64,000 nucleotides of DNA from Alicyclobacillus sp. SP_1 (GTDB lineage: Bacteria; Bacillota; Bacilli; Alicyclobacillales; Alicyclobacillaceae), in NCBI RefSeq assembly GCF_024706985.1, contig NZ_JAMCCX010000039.1, positions 113,373-177,372 on the forward strand, written 5' to 3'. Shown one piece after another: positions 1-8,725 of the stretch. How positions within the stretch are numbered: the stretch's first letter is position 1; the number at the start of each line of letters is the position of its first letter. The translations under genes were made by a program, and so were the position numbers. Below the pieces are notes generated by a model that saw nothing but the letters and a program-made list of their open reading frames with translations, did no database searches and was not told the origin of the DNA.

Positions 1-839
1 TGACTCACGAGCCCTGGATAATAGACGGTAGGCACGGCCTCATGACGAACTAACCAGTTGGCCAAAGACAGGGCATTCTGTTCATGCCTTTCCATGCGCA
101 AGGCCAGTGTCTTCATACCACGAAGAAGTAACCAACTGTCGTCGGGACCGAGCGTGGACCCAATGGAGTTCTGGATAAAATAGAGCTTGTCGGCTATCTC
201 CTCAGTCTTGCTCACGACTAAACCAGCCAAGACATCATTGTGGCCGCCAAGGAATTTTGTAGCCGAATGAATGACGAGGTCCGCCCCGTATTCAAGCGGC
301 CGCTGCGTATAGGGGGTCATGAACGTGTTATCGACCATCAGTAACAACTTCTGGTCATGACAGAATTCTCCGATAGCAGCCAAATCTGCCACACGCAGCG
401 TTGGATTCGTCGGAGTCTCGACAAAAACACCTTTGGTGTTGCTTTGCAGCGCCGCTTCAATCGACGCAAAGTCACTCGTATCGACATACGTGGCCTCTAT
501 CCCAATTTTGCGCAAAAACTGCTCCACCAACCGATACGTTCCACCATAAAGGTCACTTGATAGAATCAAATGGTCGGACGGTTGAAAGAGATTCATCACT
601 GCGTGCACCGCTGCCATTCCGGATGCGAAGGCGAATCCTCTGCAACCGCCCTCCAAGTCGGCAATCGCTCGTTCCAGAACGGCTCGAGTCGGATTGCCCG
701 TGCGTGTATAATCGTAACCGGTACTCTTCCCGAGTTCTTCGTGAGCATAGGTCGTGGCGCGATAAATAGGGGTTGAAATACTGCCCGTACGCGGGTCTTG
801 GCGATTTCCGAGCTGTGCGAGCACCGTTGTGCGTTCCAT
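1..839 (-). CDS. Cystathionine gamma-synthase / trans-sulfuration PLP enzyme (C-terminus outside window)
   Basis: PLP-dependent Cys/Met metabolism enzyme, expected to join O-acylhomoserine with cysteine (or sulfide) in methionine synthesis, in the cytoplasm. About 279 residues are visible and the gene runs off the left edge. The opening matches the family (QLGNRQDPRTGSISTPIY), followed by YDYTRTGNPTR. The PLP-lysine motif SATKFLGGHNDVLAG lies near residue 195. The start ATG at 839 has AAAGGAGAT about 8 nt upstream. It is divergent from the EamA gene with only 86 bp between, too little for a SAM riboswitch. It resembles Bacillus MetI most, but MetC or an O-acetylhomoserine sulfhydrylase cannot be excluded without the C-terminus. 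Confidence 0.85.
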   Translation of the reverse strand, partial: MERTTVLAQLGNRQDPRTGSISTPIYRATTYAHEELGKSTGYDYTRTGNPTRAVLERAIADLEGGCRGFAFASGMAAVHAVMNLFQPSDHLILSSDLYGGTYRLVEQFLRKIGIEATYVDTSDFASIEAALQSNTKGVFVETPTNPTLRVADLAAIGEFCHDQKLLLMVDNTFMTPYTQRPLEYGADLVIHSATKFLGGHNDVLAGLVVSKTEEIADKLYFIQNSIGSTLGPDDSWLLLRGMKTLALRMERHEQNALSLANWLVRHEAVPTVYYPGLVS

Positions 840-925
840 GACTGTATCTCCTTTACCTGCACTTTGCGCCATTCAAATCCATGAAACTCCACCCAAAACC
901 ATGTTAATGCTCAGGAGGCTTCGTC

Positions 926-1873
926 ATGTCCGCGCAGACACGCGCTCTCTCTCCTAAACACGCGGCGCTACTCGTGCTGGGAGTCATTGCAGTTTCATTT
1001 TCAGCCATTTTCATCAAGTGGTCGAGTGCTCCTGCCAGCATGATTGGATTTTATCGGATGACGTTCTCAGCACTCGTCTTGTTGCCTCTTGCGCTTCGCG
1101 AAAGGCATCTGTGGCGCGCAATTCATCGACGCGACTTGACCATCATGCTGATTGCTGGCATTTTTCTCGGCCTGCACTTTGTGTTTTGGATACAATCTTT
1201 AAAAGATACGAGCGTCTCTTCATCCACGCTCATCACCGCATTGCAGCCCGTTTTTGTCGGAGCTGGTGCATACTTCGCTTTCCATGAACGGCAGTCCAAA
1301 CGAGAAATGGCCGCAGCTATTCTCGCCATCGCCGGTGCGAGTGTCGTGGGCTACAGTGATGCCGAAGCATCGTCCAGAGCGTTCCTCGGAGACATCGATG
1401 CGCTCCTCGGAGCCATCGGGGCTTCTCTTTACATGTTAGCTGGACAGCGGTCTCGCACATCCATGCCTCCGTGGACTTATAATACCACGGTATTTTCTGT
1501 CGCAGCAGTCGTGTTGGCAGGCGATGCGCTCTTCACGCACGCTTTGTTTTTTGACTACGATGCCCGAAATTGGATTCTATTTGCGCTACTCGCGCTCGTT
1601 CCCACGCTCTTTGGACACGCCCTGTTCAACTACCTCTTGAAGTTTGTCCGTGCCTCCAGCGTTGCCATGACGATTCTCGGAGAACCGGTCGGCGCAATTC
1701 TCCTCGCCTATGCCTTGTTGCATGAGACCATCACATGGCGTGACGCTCTCGGCGGAGCGCTCCTGTTGGCCGGAGTTTACTGGTTCCTTCGCACACGCGC
1801 AAAGTCGTCAACCGACGAAGGAGACGGAAGCGTGATCGTCACAACGGGAAATGACGAAGTTGAGATGCTTTGA
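926..1873 (+). CDS. EamA/DMT-family membrane transporter
   Basis: Drug/metabolite transporter of 315 aa with about ten hydrophobic segments, arranged as two EamA halves. The first contains FSAIFIKWSSAPASMIGFYR and the second contains PTLFGHALFNYLLKFV then GEPVGAILLAYALL, both typical of the family. The start has AGGAGG at 913-918. The substrate cannot be read from sequence; relatives export amino acids or metabolites. Its 3' end overlaps the convergent HD-GYP gene by 66 bp. Confidence 0.85.
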   Translation: MSAQTRALSPKHAALLVLGVIAVSFSAIFIKWSSAPASMIGFYRMTFSALVLLPLALRERHLWRAIHRRDLTIMLIAGIFLGLHFVFWIQSLKDTSVSSSTLITALQPVFVGAGAYFAFHERQSKREMAAAILAIAGASVVGYSDAEASSRAFLGDIDALLGAIGASLYMLAGQRSRTSMPPWTYNTTVFSVAAVVLAGDALFTHALFFDYDARNWILFALLALVPTLFGHALFNYLLKFVRASSVAMTILGEPVGAILLAYALLHETITWRDALGGALLLAGVYWFLRTRAKSSTDEGDGSVIVTTGNDEVEML

Positions 1874-2911
1874 CAAATCAATATCATACGGAGTGACGTC
1901 GCGATTGGACTCTTGTAAAATCCGAACTACCGGACGCATCAGTTGATCTGTGTTAATATCTACGACAATACCGGACAGATTCTGATTCAACGTCACAGGC
2001 GTACCCGGGGGATAGACGTTGACGTGTTTGACGAACAACTGGACAAACTTAGGGTCGAAATGAGCATTGCTTTCCCCATATAAAACTTCCACTGCTTCGT
2101 GTGGTAAAAATGCTTTCCGGTAGGCACGATTGGATGTCAGGGCATCATATACATCGGCTACCGCTAAGATGCGGCCGACTTCGTGAATCTCTTCACCAAC
2201 CAAGCCACGCGGGTAGCCCGTACCGTCAAATTTTTCATGATGCTGCAAAGCACAATGTGCGGAGGTTCTTGAGATGTTCGGCTGTTGCGTAAGCATATCG
2301 TACCCGAGTTGACAGTGCATCTCCACTTGTCTTTTTTCGTCCTCCGTCAGAGCACCCGGTTTGTCCAGAATTTTGCGGTCAATGGCCAGTTTGCCGATGT
2401 CATGCAGCATGGCCCCAACGCCGAGGTCCCGCACTTTGGCTTCAGAGTATCCGTAGCCGATGGCAACCGCACCAGCGTACAGCGCGACGTTCATACAATG
2501 CGAATAGAGAAAGGTGTCACTGGAGTACATGGAAGTCAAATTCGTCAACACGACTTGGTTCTTCAAGACATTCTGAAAGAGCATGTTAAAGAGGTCCCGA
2601 AATGTGGCTCCAAGTTCGCCTTCCCGAAGCAAGCTGCGGCGCTCAATTCCGTTTGCAAATCGGTCGAGCGTCCGATGAATTTTGCGGACAATCTCCTGGC
2701 GCAACTCAGAGGACATAGATTGCTGTAGTTCTACATCCTCAGTGCGAGGATCTCGAACAAACACATACGTACATCCATATTGGCGCAATCGCCGAATGTA
2801 GGAACTCGTCAACGCGACATCGACCTGCAGCAACACTTGCCCTGATTTCCCATATACAGGTTGTCCCAACACATCTCCTGGCACCAGCGATTCCACAGAT
2901 TTCAGACGCAT
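1808..2911 (-). CDS. HD-GYP domain protein (probable cyclic-di-GMP phosphodiesterase)
   Basis: Protein of 367 aa. The N-terminal part (about residues 1-110) has the pattern MRLKSVESLVPGDVLGQPVY seen at the head of many HD-GYP proteins. The HD-GYP domain follows with HDIGKLAIDRKIL and HHEKFDGTGYPRGL, which carry the metal-binding and GYP residues. It should hydrolyse cyclic di-GMP in the cytoplasm. I chose the ATG at 2911 because the family N-terminus begins there; an in-frame ATG at 2968 would add 19 residues but has a poorer ribosome site. Two GGDEF proteins elsewhere in the window (31-32.8 kb and 48.6-49.7 kb) show an active c-di-GMP network. Confidence 0.85.
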   Translation of the reverse strand: MRLKSVESLVPGDVLGQPVYGKSGQVLLQVDVALTSSYIRRLRQYGCTYVFVRDPRTEDVELQQSMSSELRQEIVRKIHRTLDRFANGIERRSLLREGELGATFRDLFNMLFQNVLKNQVVLTNLTSMYSSDTFLYSHCMNVALYAGAVAIGYGYSEAKVRDLGVGAMLHDIGKLAIDRKILDKPGALTEDEKRQVEMHCQLGYDMLTQQPNISRTSAHCALQHHEKFDGTGYPRGLVGEEIHEVGRILAVADVYDALTSNRAYRKAFLPHEAVEVLYGESNAHFDPKFVQLFVKHVNVYPPGTPVTLNQNLSGIVVDINTDQLMRPVVRILQESNRDVTPYDIDLSKHLNFVISRCDDHASVSFVG

Positions 2912-3030
2912 CTTCCACGCCTCACGTTTCCCGTTAAATTGGTAAGCTCTCTGTCCCTGATGACTCATAAATGGAACGCGGAAATCCTACCGAACGACTG
3001 ATCTATGTAAAACAAAAGTAGAACGAACGC

Positions 3031-3393
3031 TCAAAGCAGATGCCATGCTCGAATCGCCAAAAGTGCCCAACCGACCAGAAAGCAAAGGCCCCCAATGGGT
3101 GTAACCGCTCCAAAGCGCTTCATACCCGTCCAGACCAACACGTACAGACTCCCCGAAAAGAAGACAATTCCAGCCACAAAAAACCAAGCTGCCGCAGTGA
3201 GCAGTGAACTTGGGTGCTGTAAAGACCACAGGCCAATCGCGATTAAGGCCAGTGCGTGGTACATCTCATACTGCGCTCCGGTCGCAAAGACCGCGCTCTG
3301 CTCTGCACTCACGCGCCGCCTCAGCGCGTGAGCAGCGAACGCCCCAAGAGCCACGCTGAAAAAACCCAACACACTGCCGAGTAAGATGAACAT
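3031..3393 (-). CDS. DUF423 family small membrane protein (YwdK-like)
   Basis: Membrane protein of 120 aa with four hydrophobic segments. The start MFILLGSVLGFFSVALGAFA followed by AHALRR is the DUF423 signature, and the length fits the family. The ATG at 3393 is preceded by GGGGGGA at good spacing; an upstream ATG at 3477 would add 28 residues that do not look like the family. Function is unknown in the family. Confidence 0.8.
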   Translation of the reverse strand: MFILLGSVLGFFSVALGAFAAHALRRRVSAEQSAVFATGAQYEMYHALALIAIGLWSLQHPSSLLTAAAWFFVAGIVFFSGSLYVLVWTGMKRFGAVTPIGGLCFLVGWALLAIRAWHLL

Positions 3394-3728
3394 GTCAATC
3401 CCCCCAACTGCAAAGCGTGACCCAAGTCGTTTCATCGGTTGACTTTTCACGAATCCAAGAAGCTCTCTCTGCGACAAAATAACTATTCATTCGACAATTC
3501 ATCAACAATTGAGTAGCCTATTCGACTTTTTGACCACATTTCCCTTCTCCACCGCCTGAATTTTTTAGATTCGACTGCCAATCTGGACAGAGGCATCATG
3601 AGTAGTATGTATTGTGCACTCCGAAACGTTCCTGAATTTTTCAAAAGGCATCACATCCCGTAGGAATTCAGGAATGTGATGCCTTGGTTGGCCAAACGGT
3701 TTGACGGCACAAGGTGACGCCAAGTTTG
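3394..3728. other. Non-coding stretch with two interleaved inverted repeats
   Basis: No credible gene is seen in these 335 bp between the DUF423 gene and crtP, both on the minus strand. The only clear structure is the pair of interleaved perfect inverted repeats at 3629-3685, listed separately. Confidence 0.6.
3629..3685 (-). terminator. Interleaved hairpins after crtP (terminator or attenuator)
   Basis: The 10-bp repeat 3629-3638 (TTCCTGAATT) is the exact complement of 3665-3674. The 12-bp repeat 3645-3656 (AAGGCATCACAT) is the exact complement of 3674-3685. The order is 1-2-1'-2', so the helices are mutually exclusive or form a pseudoknot. On the minus strand the 12-bp helix ends in GCCTTTT, so it can serve as the crtP terminator. 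Confidence 0.55.
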
Positions 3729-5246
3729 TCAGGATGAAACATCCAGTTTGCGAATCTCCGGTGTTTCTTGCTGGCCGATTAAATCGGCCGTCAACTGTCC
3801 GCAAAGAGTCACCATCGGCACGCCGCCACCCGGGTGCACCGACCCACCGACAAAGTACAGGTTCGACAGCAGACTGCTCCGACTGGCTATTTTAAAACCA
3901 CCATTTTTTTTGCGATCCGTCACTACTCCATAAATGGAGCCGCCATTCGCGCCGTAGAGTTGATGTAGGTCGTCCGGAATAAACTGGTGTTCGAAGACAA
4001 TGTGGCTGCGAAGATCCTTAAGACCCATCCGCTCCAACTTATTCAAAACTAAATCTCGATACCACTCCCGCCTAGCTTCAAAACTCTCTGTTGGAGCGAG
4101 TGGCGGTACGTGCGTCAGCACGAACAGATTGTCCATTCCTACAGGTGCTTGGCTAGGGTCACTGCGACTCGATACCCCTAAATAGACTGTAGGGTCTTCA
4201 GTTGGCTTCCGGTCATGGAACATATCTCGAAACTCTCGCTCCGGATTCTCCGAGAAAAAGAAGTTGTGGTGCCGCAATTGCTCATATTGGCAGTCGACTC
4301 CCAGCAACAAAACATGGCCTGAAACCGTTGGTTCAAATTTAGAAAGTTTGGAGATGACGGCGTCTTTATCCGGATGCTGAGCTAACAGCGATTGATGCGC
4401 CGGGATGACTTCGCGGTTACAGACTAAGATGTCCGCTGACACGACTTCTCCTGATTCCAATCGAACGCCCGTTGCTCGGTTCCCTGTGAACAGAATTTCC
4501 TCCACTTTGGCATCCGTATGGATGTCCACCGACAACTCGCCAGCCAGTTTGAGCATGCCCTCTGCAATTTGATACATGCCACCTTTGACATAAAAGATGC
4601 CGAGGCCCAACTGAACGTAGATGAGTTGCGACAGAATCGCTGGCGCATCATAGGGTGAACTACCCACGTACATGACAAAGAAGTTAAACATCTGCCGCAG
4701 GTGCGGGTCTGTCAAATACTTCTCAGTGACGGTGTTCATCGTCTTCAGTGGGTCCATCTCCATTAATTCGCGAAGAGAATGCTCTTTGCGCAAATCCGGA
4801 AGTCCCGATAAACTTTTTTTATAAAAACTCTGACGACTCAATTCGTACATCCGTCCGCAGTACTGGAGATATTGAAGAAATTTTGCTCCATCCGACGGGT
4901 TTAAACTCGAAATCGTCGAAAGAAGACTCGGCAAGTCGCCTTCCAAATCCATAGTGTGCCCATCCTCGAAGAAAGAACGCCACTGTGGCTCAACGCGAAC
5001 AATCTCCATATAGTCGCGTATATCTCTACTGGCAGCTGCAAACAAATTCTCCAAAACCCACGGCATGGTCAAAATCGACGGGCCAGTGTCAAATGTAAAC
5101 CCGTTTCCAGACACGCGATTGAGCTTTCCACCGACTCGTTGATTTTTTTCTAATACAGTGACATGATATCCATCCACTGCTAAACGGATGGCTGCGGACA
5201 TTCCAGCTAGTCCACCACCAATGACGACCACTTTCCGTTGCGCCAT
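3729..5246 (-). CDS. crtP: 4,4'-diaponeurosporene oxidase-type carotenoid enzyme (CrtP/CrtNb)
   Basis: FAD enzyme of 505 aa, expected to oxidise a terminal methyl of a C30 carotene to the aldehyde. It opens with the Rossmann motif VVVIGGGLAGMSAAIRLA. It matches Staphylococcus CrtP from memory at several CrtP-specific places: PQWRSFFEDG, VGSSPYDAPA, HHNFFFSEN, IYGVVTDRKKNGGFK and LYFVGGSVHPGGGVPMVTL. The ATG at 5246 has GGAGGAG 6 nt upstream; the ATG at 5264 is less likely. It is divergent from aldH, which would act next on the aldehyde. CrtP is favoured over CrtN because the crtN at 9871-11454 fits CrtN clearly better. Confidence 0.85.
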   Translation of the reverse strand: MAQRKVVVIGGGLAGMSAAIRLAVDGYHVTVLEKNQRVGGKLNRVSGNGFTFDTGPSILTMPWVLENLFAAASRDIRDYMEIVRVEPQWRSFFEDGHTMDLEGDLPSLLSTISSLNPSDGAKFLQYLQYCGRMYELSRQSFYKKSLSGLPDLRKEHSLRELMEMDPLKTMNTVTEKYLTDPHLRQMFNFFVMYVGSSPYDAPAILSQLIYVQLGLGIFYVKGGMYQIAEGMLKLAGELSVDIHTDAKVEEILFTGNRATGVRLESGEVVSADILVCNREVIPAHQSLLAQHPDKDAVISKLSKFEPTVSGHVLLLGVDCQYEQLRHHNFFFSENPEREFRDMFHDRKPTEDPTVYLGVSSRSDPSQAPVGMDNLFVLTHVPPLAPTESFEARREWYRDLVLNKLERMGLKDLRSHIVFEHQFIPDDLHQLYGANGGSIYGVVTDRKKNGGFKIASRSSLLSNLYFVGGSVHPGGGVPMVTLCGQLTADLIGQQETPEIRKLDVSS

Positions 5247-5314
5247 GACTGCTCCTCCCCACACTCGCTGTGCATAGATGCGTCAGTATTTCACCCTACA
5301 TCCCGTTTCTCCAC

Positions 5315-5359
5315 TCGACACGCTTACCTAGATATCGTAAAGTGATTGTACAGGGTTTG
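5315..5359 (+). promoter_or_regulatory. Promoter of the aldH-crtQ-crtO operon with shared crt element
   Basis: TCGACA at 5315-5320, a 17-bp spacer and TAAAGT at 5338-5343 form a sigma-A-like promoter. It is followed at once by GATTGTACAGGGTTTG (5344-5359). The crtM promoter has the same layout and nearly the same downstream element, which suggests a common regulator. A TTGTACA core lies inside the element. Confidence 0.5.
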
Positions 5360-5500
5360 TCAAACTTTTGCGGACACGTCTCACATAGAGAAAAACAGCA
5401 TGGATGAGCACGGAAACCACCACTACATGTCTTCTGCGTCTTCTCTGCAATGTCTGCCATCCCTACTCGCTTTCATATATAGATGGAGATGAGGTATCTC

Positions 5501-7024
5501 ATGCAAGTTTCGTCTATGGAGGTTAACCCAACAATCAAGGAAGCATCTCAGAACTCAACAAAATCTTCCGGCAGAACCCCAGACAGCGAAGCAAATGAAG
5601 CATTGCGGCGCGCCAAAGATGCCCATCTCACATGGGCCTCTCTATCCTTAAAAACACGTCTCGGATACTTGCGCCGCTTGGAAGCAGCGTTGGCAGACGA
5701 GATGGACACGTACATCCGCGTTCTCGGAGAAGACTGCAAAAAAACTCCGATGGATGCACTGATGACGGATATCTTTCCAACGCTTGAGGCGATTCGATAT
5801 TACCGTCGGCATGCCAAGAAAATGCTTGCCGACGTTCCTGTGCGCACCCCTCTCTACATGTGGCCAGCAAAGTCCCGCATTGTGCGCCGCCCCTATGGTG
5901 CCGTCCTCGTCCTTGCCCCCTGGAACTTTCCGGTGCAACTCGCCTTAGTTCCTTCGATTACGGCACTCGCAGCGGGTAACACAGTGGTGCTTAAGCCCTC
6001 AGAAGTTCTAACTGGCATTCCCCAGTTGCTGACAGAGACCATCCAACGCGCAGGACTGCCGCCTTACGTCCTGCAAATTGTCGAGGGTGACAGCGACATT
6101 GGCCGGGCGTTGGTCAACGCAGGTCCAGACAAAATTTTTTTCACGGGCAGTGTGAAGGTAGGCAAAGAAATTGCGCAGCACGCCGCCCAGATGTTGATAC
6201 CCTGTGACCTCGAACTGAGTGGCAAAGACGCGCTTCTCGTGTTGTCCGATGCCAACCTCGAGCGCGCCGCCCGCGCCGCAGTCTGGGGTGGGTTTTTGCA
6301 CAGCGGTCAAGTCTGCGTCTCCGTGGAGCGCGTTTACGTCGACGCGCGCGTCAAAGACCAATTCGTTCGCCTCGTGTGCCAACGAACGCTGGAACTCCGT
6401 CAATCGACCAGCCAATTTGCCGACCTTGGTGGCATGACCACGGAGGCCGGATTAGCAAGGATGCAGGCCTTGGTCGACAACGCCGTCGCACGCGGTGCCG
6501 TCGTCCACTGCGGGGGAGCGGTCGCAGCAGGAACTTCCCGAGATTGTTATCTACCGACCGTGTTGACGAATGTCACGGACCAAATGGACGTGATGCGCGA
6601 AGAGATTTTTGGACCCATTTTGCCAATTATCTCGTTTACTGACGAGAGCGAAGCCATTCGCCGTGTCAATGCCTCCGAGTTCGGACTCGGCGCCAGTATC
6701 TTTACCTCCAATCAACGGCACGGCATGGCGGTGGCGCGGCAATTAAATGTGGGCACGTGTTCCGTCAATGGCGTCATCCTTCAACTGTCAAACATGAACT
6801 TACCCTTCGGGGGCGTCAAAGCCAGTGGCTACGGACGCTACCACGGAGCGGCAGGCATCCAGACGTTCACTTACGAGCAAGCCCTCATGACCGAAAGCGG
6901 AAGAGCAGCGAAAAGCCTGACCTGGTTTCCCTACGACGAACGCAGCTATCAGTTTTTACGCCGTTGGATGCATTGGAGATCGCGCTCCAAAAACAAGACC
7001 ACGACGGAGGTCGACCGGCCATGA
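5501..7024 (+). CDS. aldH: Aldehyde dehydrogenase (probable 4,4'-diaponeurosporenal dehydrogenase)
   Basis: NAD(P)-dependent aldehyde dehydrogenase of 507 aa, expected to turn the carotenoid aldehyde made by CrtP into the carboxylic acid. Visible motifs are LAPWNFPVQLALVPSITALA with VVLKPSEV (cofactor fold), DLELSGKDALLVL (catalytic Glu) and GQVCVSVERVYV (catalytic Cys). The Arg-rich, hydrophobic C-terminus may tether it to the membrane, as proposed for related fatty-aldehyde and carotenoid AldH. The ATG at 5501 is preferred (GGAGATGAGG at 7 nt); an in-frame ATG lies at 5483. Its stop overlaps the next start (ATGA). The role is inferred from context, since general aldehyde dehydrogenases look similar. 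Confidence 0.8.
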   Translation: MQVSSMEVNPTIKEASQNSTKSSGRTPDSEANEALRRAKDAHLTWASLSLKTRLGYLRRLEAALADEMDTYIRVLGEDCKKTPMDALMTDIFPTLEAIRYYRRHAKKMLADVPVRTPLYMWPAKSRIVRRPYGAVLVLAPWNFPVQLALVPSITALAAGNTVVLKPSEVLTGIPQLLTETIQRAGLPPYVLQIVEGDSDIGRALVNAGPDKIFFTGSVKVGKEIAQHAAQMLIPCDLELSGKDALLVLSDANLERAARAAVWGGFLHSGQVCVSVERVYVDARVKDQFVRLVCQRTLELRQSTSQFADLGGMTTEAGLARMQALVDNAVARGAVVHCGGAVAAGTSRDCYLPTVLTNVTDQMDVMREEIFGPILPIISFTDESEAIRRVNASEFGLGASIFTSNQRHGMAVARQLNVGTCSVNGVILQLSNMNLPFGGVKASGYGRYHGAAGIQTFTYEQALMTESGRAAKSLTWFPYDERSYQFLRRWMHWRSRSKNKTTTEVDRP

Positions 7025-8178
7025 CGTACCTTTTGCCGCTGCTCGGCTTTTGTGCTGGGCTCTACCTGTACTTGACAATGCCGAACACGCTGAAGCCAAG
7101 GCGCAACACGGCTCGTGTCGTGCAACTGGGGGTGGACCGACATCTGCCTCGGGAATCTCGCGTATCACGGGCGAATGTGTCCATCATCATTCCCGCTCGC
7201 AATGAGGAAGTCAACTTGCAGAAAAACTTACCCACCTGGATGACACTGGCCGCTAAACTTCCGCGTCACATCGCCGAAGTGATGGTGGTCGACGACCATT
7301 CTGAGGACCGCACTACCGAGGTAGCGGCGGCCTGCGGTGCGCGCACCATTGCCACAGAAGACTTACCGGAAGGATGGTATGGAAAGCCACACGCGTTGAT
7401 GACCGGATCGACCAAGGCGTTTGGCTCGTGGCTCTTGATGGTCGATGCGGATGTCTCCATCGAGGTCGATCCGTTTGCCGAATGGCTACAAACTGCCATT
7501 CGCCATGAGCGCTATTACAGCATCCAACCGTATCATCAGGTGCTCTCCTGGTTTGAACAGGCGTCTGCGTTGCCTGGCGCAGTATCGGTCTTGGCGATGC
7601 ACGCCGGCAGCGCCCCACCAAGAACACACGGCGGCTTTGGTCCTTTTGTCTTGTGTCCGAAAAAAATCTATCAACACGTCTCCGGCCATTCGGACATTCG
7701 TTCGAAAATCCTCGAAAATTTTTATTTGGCTATGCGCGTGGGTAAAGCATCACACATTGTCAATCTGTTGGGCCGTGGCTACGTTCGTTATCGCATGTAT
7801 TCGAGCTTATCCTCTCTCTGGCAAGGTTGGACGAAATCCCTGGCAGTCGGAGCGACGGCGGAAAACGGAGTCCGTGGATGGCTCACTGTCGTCTGGATAG
7901 CAGGACTTCTCAGCTGTTGGCCACTCCTGTTTGCACACCTGCTCCAGTCGCCTCTCGAAACATTGCTGTTATACGTCGCACAAGCACTGCTCATGCAACT
8001 GGTATTGCGCCGCATTGGCTCGTTTTGGAGTCTCAACAGCATCTTGTTCCCACTGTCGGCACTGCTCTTTCTCATTCTTTTTCTGTCATCCGTCTGGCGG
8101 GTGAAAATACTCCATTCTGTTCAGTGGAAAGGTCGCACGATGCACCCAACCAAAACTTCCGAAGAAAAGTCGAAATGA
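7021..8178 (+). CDS. crtQ: CrtQ-type glycosyltransferase family 2
   Basis: Membrane GT2 enzyme of 385 aa, expected to esterify the carotenoid acid with a sugar as CrtQ does in staphyloxanthin synthesis. A short N-terminal membrane segment (MTYLLPLLGFCAGLYLYL) is followed by the catalytic domain with VSIIIPARNEEVNL, VVDDHSEDRT and MVDADVSIEVD (DxD-type). The C-terminal third has several membrane helices. The ATG overlaps the aldH stop (ATGA), with GGAGG at 7006-7010. A paralogue of exactly the same length lies at 14237-15394. Confidence 0.8.
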   Translation: MTYLLPLLGFCAGLYLYLTMPNTLKPRRNTARVVQLGVDRHLPRESRVSRANVSIIIPARNEEVNLQKNLPTWMTLAAKLPRHIAEVMVVDDHSEDRTTEVAAACGARTIATEDLPEGWYGKPHALMTGSTKAFGSWLLMVDADVSIEVDPFAEWLQTAIRHERYYSIQPYHQVLSWFEQASALPGAVSVLAMHAGSAPPRTHGGFGPFVLCPKKIYQHVSGHSDIRSKILENFYLAMRVGKASHIVNLLGRGYVRYRMYSSLSSLWQGWTKSLAVGATAENGVRGWLTVVWIAGLLSCWPLLFAHLLQSPLETLLLYVAQALLMQLVLRRIGSFWSLNSILFPLSALLFLILFLSSVWRVKILHSVQWKGRTMHPTKTSEEKSK

Positions 8179-8215
8179 CGACGAACTCAGCCAAAGAAGG
8201 GGGAACGCATCATCC

Positions 8216-8725
8216 ATGAACGTTCATATCTCACCTTGGATCGTCATTCCTGCCTGTGGCCTCTTCTGGTTTGCCGTGCAGCTTGGTTTCTCGGCGCTGG
8301 CTCTCTACATTGGGCCGAGTCAGTTGGAGCCGGGGCGACCCATGTTCCGGGAACGCCGATTTGAGCGAGGAGGGAAGCTGTATGAGCAGGTCTTTTTCAT
8401 TCGCCGCTGGAAAGAACGGCTTCCGGATGGCGCTGCTTTTTGGGGAAAAGGATTTCGCAAAAAACGTCTGGAGTCCCTGGACAGCGACTACTACCAAACC
8501 TTTGTGCGCGAGACGTGCCGAGCGGAACTCACGCACTGGATGCAAATTCCGCCTGCGCTTCTGTTTTTGTTCACTGGAAATTGGCCGCTGACTGCGGCAA
8601 TGCTTGTCTATGCGGTACTGGTCAATCTACCCTGCATCCTTGCTCAGCGGTACAACCGTATTCGCTTCTTGAGGGTGCTGCACAGGCGCCAGCGCTCGGT
8701 CCTGTCCGAAGGGCATGGCGTTTAG
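8216..8725 (+). CDS. crtO: CrtO-type acyltransferase (glycosyl carotenoid acid)
   Basis: Small membrane protein of 169 aa matching the CrtO family: GPSQLEPGRPMFRERRFERG, YEQVFFIRRWKERLPDG and TCRAELTHWMQIPPAL are characteristic. CrtO acylates the sugar of the glycosyl carotenoid ester, the last step of staphyloxanthin synthesis. The start has GAAGGGGG about 12 nt upstream. The last 99 bp overlap the 3' end of the convergent fni gene. Confidence 0.85.
   Translation: MNVHISPWIVIPACGLFWFAVQLGFSALALYIGPSQLEPGRPMFRERRFERGGKLYEQVFFIRRWKERLPDGAAFWGKGFRKKRLESLDSDYYQTFVRETCRAELTHWMQIPPALLFLFTGNWPLTAAMLVYAVLVNLPCILAQRYNRIRFLRVLHRRQRSVLSEGHGV

Noticed and set aside
401..892. Several short frames on both strands at the left edge
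   Set aside because: They are shadows of the trans-sulfuration enzyme gene, which fills 1-839 on the minus strand with clear family motifs.
840..925. SAM riboswitch for the methionine gene
   Set aside because: The gap is 86 bp and contains promoters for two genes; no SAM aptamer blocks are visible.
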